Positions 17,167 through 24,824 of a stretch of 40,557 bases of DNA are shown here, in pieces. The position numbers and the translations under genes are program-made. Below the pieces are notes generated by a model. It had not been told where the DNA came from, searched no databases, and saw only the letters and a list, made by a program, of their open reading frames with translations. This DNA is from Candidatus Staskawiczbacteria bacterium (GTDB lineage: Bacteria > Patescibacteriota > Minisyncoccia > Minisyncoccales > Staskawiczbacteraceae), in assembly GCA_016196125.1 (NCBI GenBank), contig JACPYG010000008.1, positions 1 to 40,557 of the forward strand, read 5' to 3'. Every line of letters begins with the position of its first letter. Within the stretch, counting starts at the first letter, position 1.

Positions 17167-17844
17167 TTAATTTTCGATTCCCTCCTCATCAACAAGAGGA
17201 TTAGATATTGTAACCATGCTCTTTTGAGACGGTTTCGGCGGTCCCTTTTTGAGCACATCATCAATTCCTTTCACCAAAGATTCAACTTCCTGCCGAATCT
17301 TTTTTAATTCTTTTATACTGCCGGCGCCGCTCACTTTCGAGCCAAGACCTTCAAGTTTAAGAATCTTCTGCTCAACCTCAATGGCCCATGCCCATCTTGG
17401 ATTCTTGCGAGCTTCGTTGTAAACTTGTGGTAGATTTGCCGGTACCTCGAACAACGCTTCTGCGGGATTATTTTCATAGAACAGCCCAAAAGCGTGTTCT
17501 TCAGAAATCATCCGCAAAACCATAAACGGCGACTCTTTTTCCGACCAGGAACGATTGGAGTCGTAAATTTTTTCAACTCGATATTTGAGCTCCCCCAATT
17601 TTTGCGCCTGATTAATATGCCCTTTATTGTAACTGACTGCCATATATGGCTCCGCCATATTCAACGATTGGCGCGCCAAACTCTGGCCCAATATATAAAC
17701 CTCGGCTTCTACCTGTTTATACGTTGCGTACCTGTCATCCATTACCTGAAGCTCAGACATTAGCCACCAGATAATAGCGACCACCACCAACATAGTCGCC
17801 GGGGCCAGAAACGAACCAACGGAAAGCCTTTTTGACTTATTCAT
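17167..17844 (-). CDS. Membrane-anchored hypothetical protein (cassette B)
   Basis: A 225-aa protein with a basic N terminus, one membrane helix (about 12-30) and a helical, charged extracytoplasmic domain (about 35-200) ending in a Pro/Ser tail. I do not recognise the family. The SD AGAGGAG precedes ATG at 17844. G+C is visibly higher than in the Clp and rplL neighbours. It has its own terminator, and two TTGACA motifs lie upstream (17920-17925, 17961-17966), the latter with TATAAT at a short 12-bp spacing. The layout parallels cassettes A and C. Confidence 0.65.
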   Translation of the reverse strand: MNKSKRLSVGSFLAPATMLVVVAIIWWLMSELQVMDDRYATYKQVEAEVYILGQSLARQSLNMAEPYMAVSYNKGHINQAQKLGELKYRVEKIYDSNRSWSEKESPFMVLRMISEEHAFGLFYENNPAEALFEVPANLPQVYNEARKNPRWAWAIEVEQKILKLEGLGSKVSGAGSIKELKKIRQEVESLVKGIDDVLKKGPPKPSQKSMVTISNPLVDEEGIEN

Positions 17845-17970
17845 CTCGCGTCTCCTCTAAAAAACCGATTTGCAACAACTGCCTGCCACAAACCTTTGCG
17901 GCATATTAACAGTTGTTATTGTCAATGATCTAGTTTGTTTGTATTATAATAATCATATATTGTCAATAGA

Positions 17971-18010
17971 AACAAAAGCAGGGGGCTGGTTTTTAGACTA
18001 ATCCCCTGCC
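17971..18010 (-). terminator. Terminator after rplL
   Basis: Minus strand GGCAGGGG...CCCCCTGC followed by TTTTGTTT, just past the rplL stop. Confidence 0.75.
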
Positions 18011-18027
18011 TTGTTTTTAATACTCTC

Positions 18028-18435
18028 TTATTTAATCTCTACTTTGGCTCCCGCTGCCTGAAATTTCTTTGAAATTTCATCTGCCTCTTCTTTTTTCACT
18101 CCTTCTTTTATTAATTGAGGGGCTGTGGCGACCGCATCAACTAAATCTTTTGACTCTTTCAATCCTTTTGCTGTCAAATCCCTGACAACTTTAATAACTT
18201 CTATTTTCTGAGCGCCCACTTCTTTTAATTCAACATTAAAAGCAGTTTTTTCTTCGGCTGGCGCTCCTGCTGCAGATTGAACTGCAACCGCGACCGGAGC
18301 TTGGGCTGAAACACCAAATTTTTTCTCTAAAATTTTAACAAGCTCTGATAAATCTAAAACCGACATTTTTTCTATTTCTCCAACTAAAGATTTAAATTTA
18401 GCTGGCACATCTACTTTTTCTATTTCATCTGTCAT
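18028..18435 (-). CDS. rplL: 50S ribosomal protein L7/L12
   Basis: A 135-aa protein with the N-terminal dimerisation helices ([17 protein letters not shown]), an Ala-rich hinge (about 45-62) and the factor-binding C-terminal domain ([37 protein letters not shown]). It forms the stalk that recruits translational GTPases. It is downstream of rplJ in the usual order, but the ~90-bp spacer is filled with simple repeats. Confidence 0.97.
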   Translation of the reverse strand: MTDEIEKVDVPAKFKSLVGEIEKMSVLDLSELVKILEKKFGVSAQAPVAVAVQSAAGAPAEEKTAFNVELKEVGAQKIEVIKVVRDLTAKGLKESKDLVDAVATAPQLIKEGVKKEEADEISKKFQAAGAKVEIK

Positions 18436-18437
18436 AA

Positions 18438-18526
18438 AATTATATTGCTATATTGCTAAATGGCTATATTGCTATATTGAACGACAGCGTCAATTTAACA
18501 ATTTAACAATGTGACAATTTAACAAT
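18438..18526. repeat. Low-complexity spacer repeats, rplJ-rplL
   Basis: Iterations of TATATTGC and of AATTTAACAA fill the spacer. Similar AT-rich minisatellite-like spacers lie at 35771-35850, 38822-38912 and 40028-40110. Confidence 0.7.
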
Positions 18527-19048
18527 TCATCTATTAATTTTACTTAAAACCACTGTTAGACCTTTAATGTTGGCTTGCAAAACATTTACAAAACCCGACA
18601 AAGGAGCGGTAATTGAACCGACTACTTTTCCTAACAACTCTTCTCTTGATGGTAAATTTGCTAAAACTAAAACTTTTTCTTTTTCAATAAATTTATTTTC
18701 AAAAATACCTCCCAGAATTTTAAAATTTTCATTTGTTTTTGAAAACTGATTAGAAATTCTGGCCGGACTCAATTCATCTGAAATGCCGAAAACCAAGGCT
18801 AACTGGCCTGGTATGCTGTTTTTTATTTTGTTCCAAAAAGAAATATTCGACTGGCCGAAAGCAATTCTTATCAATGTTTTTTTGCCTATCTTTAAGGCGC
18901 AACCGGCTTCTTTTAGTTTCTTTCTCAAGGAAAATAAATCTTCGGAATTTACTTTTGAAAAATCAACAAAAATTATTGATTTCTGCTTTGAAATATTTTC
19001 TTTTAAATCATTTAATGCCTTTTGCTTTTTTTCTTTTGTTAGAGCCAT
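18527..19048 (-). CDS. rplJ: 50S ribosomal protein L10
   Basis: The start MALTKEKKQKALNDLKENI at 19048 matches the family; the ORF-track start lies inside the leader hairpin. The ~173-aa protein carries SIIFVDFSKVNSEDLFSLRKKLKEAG, then AFGISDELSPAR-like strands and a C-terminal helix that binds L12 dimers. It forms the stalk base on 23S rRNA. Expression is likely fed back through the L10 leader at 19049-19182. There is no SD; the leader hairpin's T-run directly abuts the start. Confidence 0.95.
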   Translation of the reverse strand: MALTKEKKQKALNDLKENISKQKSIIFVDFSKVNSEDLFSLRKKLKEAGCALKIGKKTLIRIAFGQSNISFWNKIKNSIPGQLALVFGISDELSPARISNQFSKTNENFKILGGIFENKFIEKEKVLVLANLPSREELLGKVVGSITAPLSGFVNVLQANIKGLTVVLSKINR

Positions 19049-19182
19049 AAAATAAAAAAACTGTCTCCGAGACAGCATCCAAATAACAGAAAATCTGTTA
19101 TTGTTTGCCTAAATAGGATTTGCCTCTCGGCTATGCCCAGAGTACCTACTGTCTACGGCTTTATATTTATTGCTTATAATGT
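19049..19182 (-). promoter_or_regulatory. L10 leader (rplJL autoregulatory RNA)
   Basis: The minus-strand leader contains CCGTAGACAGTAGGT followed by GCCGAGAGGC, the hallmark of the bacterial L10 leader that binds the L10(L12)4 complex. Later parts fold into AATAACAGA/TCTGTTATT and the terminator-like hairpin at 19061-19075. Excess L10 would reduce rplJ-rplL expression. Confidence 0.8.
19054..19075 (-). terminator. Attenuator hairpin before rplJ
   Basis: CTGTCTC-GGAGACAG followed by T7 on the minus strand, ending 5 bases before the rplJ ATG. It is placed to work as the expression platform of the L10 leader. Confidence 0.7.
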
Positions 19183-19188
19183 ACGGTA

Positions 19189-19217
19189 ATACTAATCTAT
19201 TATTAAAAGAGTGTCAA
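19189..19217 (-). promoter_or_regulatory. rplJ promoter
   Basis: Minus strand TTGACA (19212-19217), 17-bp spacer, TAGTAT (19189-19194). Confidence 0.65.
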
Positions 19218-19228
19218 TACCCTTTCTA

Positions 19229-20242
19229 TTATTTTAAGTACTTTACTATGGCCGCGCTGTGTTCCGCAAATGTTTTGCTAAAAATAGTTTTTCCGTCAGA
19301 ACTGGATAAATAATACCAATATTTTGATTCTGTGGGGTAAATGGCGGCCAAGATAGAATCCATTCCCGGGTTTGAAATAGGGCCTCTGGGCAGTCCTCTG
19401 TATTTATATGTATTATATGGAGAATCTATTTGAGTGTCTTTTATTGCAACCCCAGAATGATTTTTATCTGTAATATAGTTAATAGTTGCATCAACCTGCA
19501 GGGGCATGCCGACTTCCAACCTTTTCCATAAAATATCTGCCACAATTTTTTTATCATCTGTTGTTCTTACCTCTTTTTCAATTATTGAAGCCATTGTTAT
19601 TACTTCAAAAACTTTTTTATTTTGTGAAATAATTTGTTCTCTTAATCCGGCATTTAATTTTTTATTAAAATTTGAAAGCACCAGTTTGATAATATCTTCT
19701 GCCTTGGCTTCCAAAGAAACATTATAGGTATCAGGGAAAAAATACCCCTCAATGCCGATATCTTTCGGTTTTTCTTTTAAAAAATCGAATTCGCCGCTGT
19801 AATCTTTGTTTAAAGCCTCTTTAAAATCTTCCGGTTTGGAAATTTTTTCGTCTGCAAAATATTTTTCAATATCTTTTATATCCCAACCATCTAAAATTGT
19901 TATTTTTTGCTTAATGACATCGCCTGAAGCCATTTTTTTGATAATTTCCGGAATAGTCATTTTTGGCGACAGAGAATATCTGCCAGCCTGCAATTTTGAA
20001 TCGTTTCCCGAAATTATAGCGTAGACATTAAAAAAATAATTATTTTTAATTATGCCCTGTTCTTCCAATCTTGCGGCAATTTCTTCATCTCCTTCCCCTT
20101 TTTGCGCTAAAAACTCAATAATTTGGTCTGAATCAGATTTTAAAGGAAAATAAATCTCCCAGCCGAATATAATCACAGCCAAAGTAAAAACAGTATAAGC
20201 AATGGGAATAATTTTTTTAAAAACTCTTAGTCTTATTTTCAT
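19229..20242 (-). CDS. mltG: Endolytic transglycosylase MltG
   Basis: A 337-aa YceG-like protein with one N-terminal membrane helix (about 12-32), a LysM-like lobe (about 40-110) and the catalytic lobe. The signature ITMASIIEKE carries the catalytic Glu at about 222, followed by VGMPLQVDATINY and SPYNTYKYRGLPRGPISNPG. MltG cuts nascent glycan strands and sets their length. It lies just upstream of tRNA-Trp and downstream of the rplJ operon. Confidence 0.93.
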   Translation of the reverse strand: MKIRLRVFKKIIPIAYTVFTLAVIIFGWEIYFPLKSDSDQIIEFLAQKGEGDEEIAARLEEQGIIKNNYFFNVYAIISGNDSKLQAGRYSLSPKMTIPEIIKKMASGDVIKQKITILDGWDIKDIEKYFADEKISKPEDFKEALNKDYSGEFDFLKEKPKDIGIEGYFFPDTYNVSLEAKAEDIIKLVLSNFNKKLNAGLREQIISQNKKVFEVITMASIIEKEVRTTDDKKIVADILWKRLEVGMPLQVDATINYITDKNHSGVAIKDTQIDSPYNTYKYRGLPRGPISNPGMDSILAAIYPTESKYWYYLSSSDGKTIFSKTFAEHSAAIVKYLK

Positions 20243-20261
20243 AATTGGACTACACCTCCTG

Positions 20262-20332
20262 CGGGAGATGAGGGAATCGAACCCCCGACAGCGGTTTTGG
20301 AGACCGCAGTTATACCACTTAACTAATCTCCC
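20262..20332 (-). tRNA. tRNA-Trp (CCA)
   Basis: Acceptor GGGAGAT/ATCTCCC, D arm GTTA..TAAC, anticodon arm GCGGT-CTCCAAA-ACCGC (anticodon CCA), T arm with loop GTTCGATTC. The CCA tail is not encoded. Its 5' end overlaps the last ten bases of the GIY-YIG ORF. Confidence 0.93.
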
Positions 20333-20577
20333 AATTTGTTAATTAAATCATCTAATAGTTTACGAGCCTTCCCACCACCTTTAAAATACCTTTCTCTATC
20401 CAACGCCTCACTGCCTGTTGTAAAATCTTCCCTATATATTAACCTTAGTGGTCTCCTATGGCGAGTTGAATTTACCAACCCATTTTCATGTTCCTGGAGC
20501 CTTCTAATTAAACTACCAGTAGAGCCAATATATAATTTTTTATCTTTTTCACTTTTTAAAATATATACCGTATGCAT
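20323..20577 (-). CDS. GIY-YIG endonuclease domain protein
   Basis: An 84-aa protein starting MHTVYILKSEKDKKLYIGST at 20577 (a GTG six codons upstream is the ORF-track start). It has the VYIL...LYIGS core, RRLQEH with the catalytic-region Arg, and a Glu in ALDRERYF. Small standalone GIY-YIG proteins (COG2827) are predicted nucleases of unknown role. The last codons and the TAG stop come from the 5' end of tRNA-Trp, and the upstream flank is a broken tRNA, so the gene fills a tRNA-bounded slot. Confidence 0.85.
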   Translation of the reverse strand: MHTVYILKSEKDKKLYIGSTGSLIRRLQEHENGLVNSTRHRRPLRLIYREDFTTGSEALDRERYFKGGGKARKLLDDLINKLGD

Positions 20578-20584
20578 ATTTTTA

Positions 20585-20644
20585 GGAGTCGCCACGCAGC
20601 TGCGTGGTTGGAGACCTCTATTCTGCCATTGAACTACACCCCCG
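20585..20644 (-). pseudogene. Broken tRNA (tRNA-Trp-like 5' half) with palindrome
   Basis: The minus strand reads GGGGGTG-TA-GTTCAATGGCAGAAT-A-GAGGT-CTCCAAC, a good acceptor/D-arm/anticodon-loop series with CCA anticodon. It then changes to the perfect palindrome CCACGCAGCTGCGTGG (20592-20607) and a CGACTCC scrap resembling a T loop. No 3' acceptor strand follows. It cannot fold as a complete tRNA. Confidence 0.7.
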
Positions 20645-20683
20645 TTTTTTCCATTTATTTAATTTTAACTTTACCACAAAAAT

Positions 20684-20728
20684 ATAAAAAAAGAACCCCT
20701 CTTTGCAAAATCCATTTGCATTGCGGGG
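20684..20728 (-). terminator. Terminator after the 188-aa gene
   Basis: Minus strand CCCC..TGCAAA-loop-TTTGCA..GGGG then TTCTTTTTTT. A second small hairpin, TTGCCT/AGGCAA, overlaps the stop codon of the 20741 gene. Confidence 0.7.
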
Positions 20729-20740
20729 CATATTTTGGTT

Positions 20741-21307
20741 TTATTGCCTGCGAGGCAAAATAAATAAAAAATGCTGGGCGCCCTTCCAATAAAAGTGAGT
20801 CCCATCGCAAAAAGTACGTAGCCAAAGGTCATTGCTATTTTCAATGACAAACAATTCAGGACGGCGGTTTAAACCAATAATAGGTTCCATGCCCACAATA
20901 AGCCGCTCGCCATGAGGCTGGTTTTTGTTTTGCAAACGAAACTGGGGCCCGACTTCGGCGGGACAAATCTGAAATCCGAATACTCCAACCGCCTTGGCGT
21001 AAATTTCTTTACGCCTGGCTACATCAAAACCGAGTTCTCCAACCGGAACTTTTACAAGATCAACCAGGATTTCTTCGGCAGCCACTGCGAAAGACGAACT
21101 GCCGAGGAGATTTTCGGCATAATGGCTGACGCGCATTCTGTTGGATTTAATGGATTGGCGGAATCCATCAGCGTTTTTTATGCCGTTGCCGAGCTTTATG
21201 TTTTCAAAAACCTTAAAACTATTAACCGCGCGACTGATTGTGAAAGACACAATACTCTCCTTCCTTGAGGGGTGCACGATGATTGTAAAGGTTCTGACTC
21301 TTGCCAC
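20741..21307 (-). CDS. CPR-type conserved hypothetical protein
   Basis: A 188-aa soluble protein with GTG start (MARVRTF). The C-terminal half has ICPAEVGPQFRLQ, a patch of hydrophilic strands, and NSNDLWLRTFCDGTHFYW. I recall this CPAEVGPQ...DGLWL pattern from a repeated family of Parcubacteria proteins with no known function. G+C is visibly higher than in the adjacent Nudix and nrd genes. A TATAAG -10-like hexamer abuts the start, so the transcript may be leaderless. Confidence 0.7.
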   Translation of the reverse strand: MARVRTFTIIVHPSRKESIVSFTISRAVNSFKVFENIKLGNGIKNADGFRQSIKSNRMRVSHYAENLLGSSSFAVAAEEILVDLVKVPVGELGFDVARRKEIYAKAVGVFGFQICPAEVGPQFRLQNKNQPHGERLIVGMEPIIGLNRRPELFVIENSNDLWLRTFCDGTHFYWKGAQHFLFILPRRQ

Positions 21308-21333
21308 ACTTATAATATAACACGAAAAAAGTT

Positions 21334-22143
21334 TTATTGCACCATATATAAATAATGGTTTGTCGGATGAAGATTGAATCCTAATTTTTGATAAAGACTA
21401 TTGGCGGCTATCCGCTTTGGATTAGTTGTAAGTTCAATAACTTGAACGCCATTTTCTTTTGCCCAACGAATCAGGTCGGCCGTTATTTCTTCGCCATATC
21501 CTTTTTTGCGATGGTTTTCATCAACAATAATGTCTTCAAGAACTGCCTGTTTTCTCAATAAAGTCTGCCTTGCGTAAATCCATCCTGCTCCAACTAATTT
21601 GCCATCAACCACTTTTTTGCTTAAATAACCGTTTAAAAGCGACCTGTAAAAATTAATTTCGTCTATATTGGCAGAAGAATCAAGCTGGCGAATAAGATCT
21701 CGTAGCTCTGAAAAATTAACAATATTTTTTTGCAGATATTTTACAATGGACTGATTTGAATCAAAAGCTATCTCTTCGGGTTTTATATCGCCGATATCCT
21801 GCCAAACATAATCAGAATTTTCTTCTTTATTTAAAATAATTTCATCTTTAATCTCTGTTAGATAAGCATGATTTAAAACCGGAAAAACTTCAGACTTCCA
21901 AAATGCCGTGCCCGGAAACCAATTGATAAAATCAACTTTGCCGTTAATCCCCAATTCTTCTTTTACTTCCCTCAAAACAGTCTGCTCGGGGGTTTCGCCC
22001 TGGTCCATATAGCCACCTGGAAAATCCCACTTGCCCAAAAACGGTTCTTGATTTCTCTTAAGCAAAAGCAGTTTTCCATTTTTGATAATAACGGCAGTTA
22101 CCGAACCTTTTGGATTTTTAAAATCGCATATTTCACAATTCAT
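21334..22143 (-). CDS. Nudix hydrolase-GNAT acetyltransferase fusion
   Basis: A 269-aa protein. Residues about 10-135 are a Nudix domain with the box GGYMDQGETPEQTVLREVKEELG. Residues about 140-269 are a GNAT domain with LEDIIVDENHRKKGYGEEI (acetyl-CoA loop) and AANSLYQKLGF. The N terminus MNCEICDF has two Cys. Nudix domains hydrolyse nucleoside-diphosphate-linked compounds; GNAT domains acetylate amines. Joint function is unknown. It is divergent from nrdA across a repeat-containing spacer. Confidence 0.88.
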   Translation of the reverse strand: MNCEICDFKNPKGSVTAVIIKNGKLLLLKRNQEPFLGKWDFPGGYMDQGETPEQTVLREVKEELGINGKVDFINWFPGTAFWKSEVFPVLNHAYLTEIKDEIILNKEENSDYVWQDIGDIKPEEIAFDSNQSIVKYLQKNIVNFSELRDLIRQLDSSANIDEINFYRSLLNGYLSKKVVDGKLVGAGWIYARQTLLRKQAVLEDIIVDENHRKKGYGEEITADLIRWAKENGVQVIELTTNPKRIAANSLYQKLGFNLHPTNHYLYMVQ

Positions 22144-22154
22144 AAATTTTTTAT

Positions 22155-22224
22155 TTACCCAGTTAAATAATTTTTGTTGTTATTAAAAATTAAAATCTTT
22201 ATAGATTTTATTTAACTGGGTTAA
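22155..22224. repeat. Short inverted-repeat element upstream of nrdA
   Basis: CCCAGTTAAATAA (22158-22170) is exactly inverted at 22208-22220. Inside is a smaller TAAAATCT/AGATTTTA hairpin. The same end sequence recurs at 37307-37370. Confidence 0.75.
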
Positions 22225-22241
22225 TTTTACTTAAAACTTAG

Positions 22242-22281
22242 TTATCCACAGATTGACCTTAATCATTATTAGTAATAAAAT
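22242..22281 (+). promoter_or_regulatory. nrdA promoter with DnaA box
   Basis: TTGACC (22253-22258), 17-bp spacer, TAAAAT (22276-22281). A perfect DnaA box TTATCCACA lies just upstream (22242-22250). In E. coli nrdAB is DnaA-regulated, so control by DnaA is plausible here. I see no NrdR box. Confidence 0.6.
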
Positions 22282-22324
22282 CCTATAACGCTAATGTTAA
22301 AATAGTATTATAGAAAATACAAGT

Positions 22325-24808
22325 ATGAATATCTACGTAACCAAAAGAGACGGCAATAAAGAATCTTTTAATGCCGATAGGATAAACAGGTCAATTGAAA
22401 GGGCTTGTTTTGGTTTAAAAGACCCTGTAAGCAAAGTTGTGCAGATTGCAACAGAAACAACGTTAATGCTTTACGATGGAATAACAACCGAAGAGCTTGA
22501 TTATGCAACGGTTAATGCGGCGCTGCAAAACATACAAGAAGACATAGCATACGACAAAATAGCCACAAGATTATTGCTAAAGACGGTATATAAAAGAATT
22601 TTTGGCGACTATGATAATGATAAGAATCTGCTTGAAGAAAAATACAAGAAATCATTTATTGACTACATAAAAAATGGCGTAAGTGATAAATTTCTTGACG
22701 AAAAGATGCTTTTAAATTTTAACCTTGAAAAATTATCTGATGCTATTGATACAAATAGGGACGAACTTTTTAAATATGCCGGAGTATCAACTTTATTGGA
22801 CCGTTATTCCATAAAAGACAAATTTCAAAAACCGATAGAACCTCCCCAGTATTTTTTTATGAGAGTTGCAATGGGCCTTTCGTATAACGAGGCAGACCCG
22901 ACTAAATGGGCCATTTTGTTTTATGACAAAATGTCTAACTTGGAATATATTGCCGGAGGTTCAACGAATATCGGAGCCGGAACCACAATGCCTGCCCTGT
23001 CAAATTGCTTTCTATTGGAAATACAAGATAGCATGGAACATATAGCAAAATCCGTATCGGATGTGATAAAACTATCAAAAGCTACGGGAGGCATAGGGGC
23101 ATCAATTACAAAATTAAGGGCAAGCGGCTCTCCTTTGTCGTCAAACAATACAACTTCATCCGGACCTACTCCTTTTGCAAAAATCATAGATACGGCTATA
23201 AGAGCCGTGCAAAGAGGCGGAAAGAAAAAAGGGGCTCTGTGTTTTTATATGGAAAACTGGCATCTTGATTTTCCCGATTTTTTAATGTGGAAGCACAACG
23301 CCGGAGATGATTATTTGAGAATGAGAACGGCAGATACTGCTGTTTTTATGTCTGACGAATTTATGAAACGGGTGGAAAACGGTGAACCGTGGTATATGTT
23401 TGATCCAAAAGAAACCCCTGATTTGAATGAATTATATGGCGAAGCTTTCTCAAAAAGATATAAAGAATATATCCAAATAGCGGAACTTGGCAAACTTAGA
23501 AAATTTTTAAAAATACCGGCGGAAGAACAATACCGCCAAATATTAGTAATGCTTCAAACAACTTCTCACCCTTGGCTTACATGGAAAGATCCAATTAATG
23601 TAAGAGCGCTAAACAACAATACCGGCACTATACATATGTCTAACCTATGCACTGAAATCTGTCTTCCGCAAGATAAGGATAATATCGCAGTATGCAATTT
23701 AGCCTCAATAAATATAGTAGAGCATGTAGAAAACCTGCCTGCAGAGGCAGGTAAATCCATTAATTGGCAAAAATTAGAACAAACCGCGCGTTTGGCCGTA
23801 AGGCACCTGGATAATCTTATTGACATAAACATACTGCCAATACCGGAAGCTGCCAGGTCCGACAAAGAAAACAGAGCAATAGGTCTTGGCGTAATGGGAT
23901 TTTCAGAAACTGTGGAAATTCTAAAGCTTACTTACGAAAATAATCTTGCCTATGAATTGATTGATAAAATTTTTGAGTTTATAAGCTATATGGCAATAGA
24001 CGAGAGCTGCAATCTTGCAAAAGAAAGAGGAAGTTATAAACATTTTGCCGGCTCTAAATGGTCGCGAGGCTATGTTCCTTTTGATACAATAGAAGAATTA
24101 GAAATCAGCAGAGGTCAGAAAATAGAAATTGACAAAACAAGCCATTCAGAAGAGCTTGGCATTGATTGGGCAAAACTGCGCGAAAAAATAAAACAGGGCG
24201 TTCGAAATGCAACGCTAATGGCTGTAGCTCCCAATGCCAATATAGGACTTGTCGCAGGCACTACTCCGGGAATTGACCCAAGGTTTGCGCAAGTATTCTC
24301 CCGAAATAAAATATCCGGAAAATATCTGGATATTAATCATAATTTGGTAAATGAGCTTCGTGAATCTAATTTGTGGGAACAAGTCCGCCAAGAAATAATA
24401 GAAAGACAAGGGGATATCTCAGAAATAGAAAAAATACCAAAAAACATCAGAGACCGCTACAAATCATCATTTGAAATATCGCCTTATGCATTTATAGAAG
24501 TTGCTGCCAGGGCGCAAAAATGGGTTGACCAATCTTTATCGCGAAATATGTATTTAGAAACACGGGTTATAGAAGAAATAATGGATATTTATAAAACTGC
24601 CTGGAAAAAGGGATTAAAAACCACATATTATTTACATATGAAGCCAAGGCATACGGCAGAACAAAGCACTGTATCTGTAAACAAACGCGAGCAATTGGGA
24701 AAAATGGGATTTTCAAGCGTTGACCAGGAAATACCCTCCCCCTCTCCCGTATCTCCTTTTGCAATCGGCTATCAAAAAAAATTATCCATTCCTTTGGAAC
24801 CGGAGTAA
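22325..24808 (+). CDS. nrdA: Class I ribonucleotide reductase large subunit
   Basis: An 827-aa protein with an N-terminal ATP-cone (about 1-95) and the 10-stranded barrel. Catalytic residues: C228 (SNCFLLE), N440-L-C442-T-E444 and C457 (VCNLASIN); radical-transfer Tyr pair about 768-769 (TTYYLHMKPR). It reduces ribonucleoside diphosphates with NrdB, encoded 16 bases downstream. Oddities: no Cys in the C-terminal tail, where most class I R1 proteins carry a redox pair, and a palindrome-encoded insert LPAEAGK at 471-477, shortly after C457. Confidence 0.95.
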   Translation: MNIYVTKRDGNKESFNADRINRSIERACFGLKDPVSKVVQIATETTLMLYDGITTEELDYATVNAALQNIQEDIAYDKIATRLLLKTVYKRIFGDYDNDKNLLEEKYKKSFIDYIKNGVSDKFLDEKMLLNFNLEKLSDAIDTNRDELFKYAGVSTLLDRYSIKDKFQKPIEPPQYFFMRVAMGLSYNEADPTKWAILFYDKMSNLEYIAGGSTNIGAGTTMPALSNCFLLEIQDSMEHIAKSVSDVIKLSKATGGIGASITKLRASGSPLSSNNTTSSGPTPFAKIIDTAIRAVQRGGKKKGALCFYMENWHLDFPDFLMWKHNAGDDYLRMRTADTAVFMSDEFMKRVENGEPWYMFDPKETPDLNELYGEAFSKRYKEYIQIAELGKLRKFLKIPAEEQYRQILVMLQTTSHPWLTWKDPINVRALNNNTGTIHMSNLCTEICLPQDKDNIAVCNLASINIVEHVENLPAEAGKSINWQKLEQTARLAVRHLDNLIDINILPIPEAARSDKENRAIGLGVMGFSETVEILKLTYENNLAYELIDKIFEFISYMAIDESCNLAKERGSYKHFAGSKWSRGYVPFDTIEELEISRGQKIEIDKTSHSEELGIDWAKLREKIKQGVRNATLMAVAPNANIGLVAGTTPGIDPRFAQVFSRNKISGKYLDINHNLVNELRESNLWEQVRQEIIERQGDISEIEKIPKNIRDRYKSSFEISPYAFIEVAARAQKWVDQSLSRNMYLETRVIEEIMDIYKTAWKKGLKTTYYLHMKPRHTAEQSTVSVNKREQLGKMGFSSVDQEIPSPSPVSPFAIGYQKKLSIPLEPE
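23733..23752. repeat. Palindrome inside nrdA
   Basis: ACCTGCCT-GCAG-AGGCAGGT, 8-bp arms, in frame and translated as LPAEAG. Same family as the elements at 2948 and 14733. Confidence 0.88.
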
Positions 24809-24824
24809 AAATAAAAATAAATAT

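Noticed and set aside
17167-17844. Prophage or integrated plasmid for the accessory genes
   Set aside because: No integrase, terminase, capsid, replication or transposase gene is visible next to any cassette.
20262-20644. Group I intron with GIY-YIG homing endonuclease inside a tRNA-Trp
   Set aside because: The upstream 5' half and downstream tRNA do not pair (GAGGT versus ACCGC stems, different acceptors), and the downstream tRNA is complete by itself.
24720-24824. Long N-terminal extension of NrdB
   Set aside because: It lies inside the nrdA 3' end in another frame and lacks similarity; MSLTGKVSPK is the natural start.
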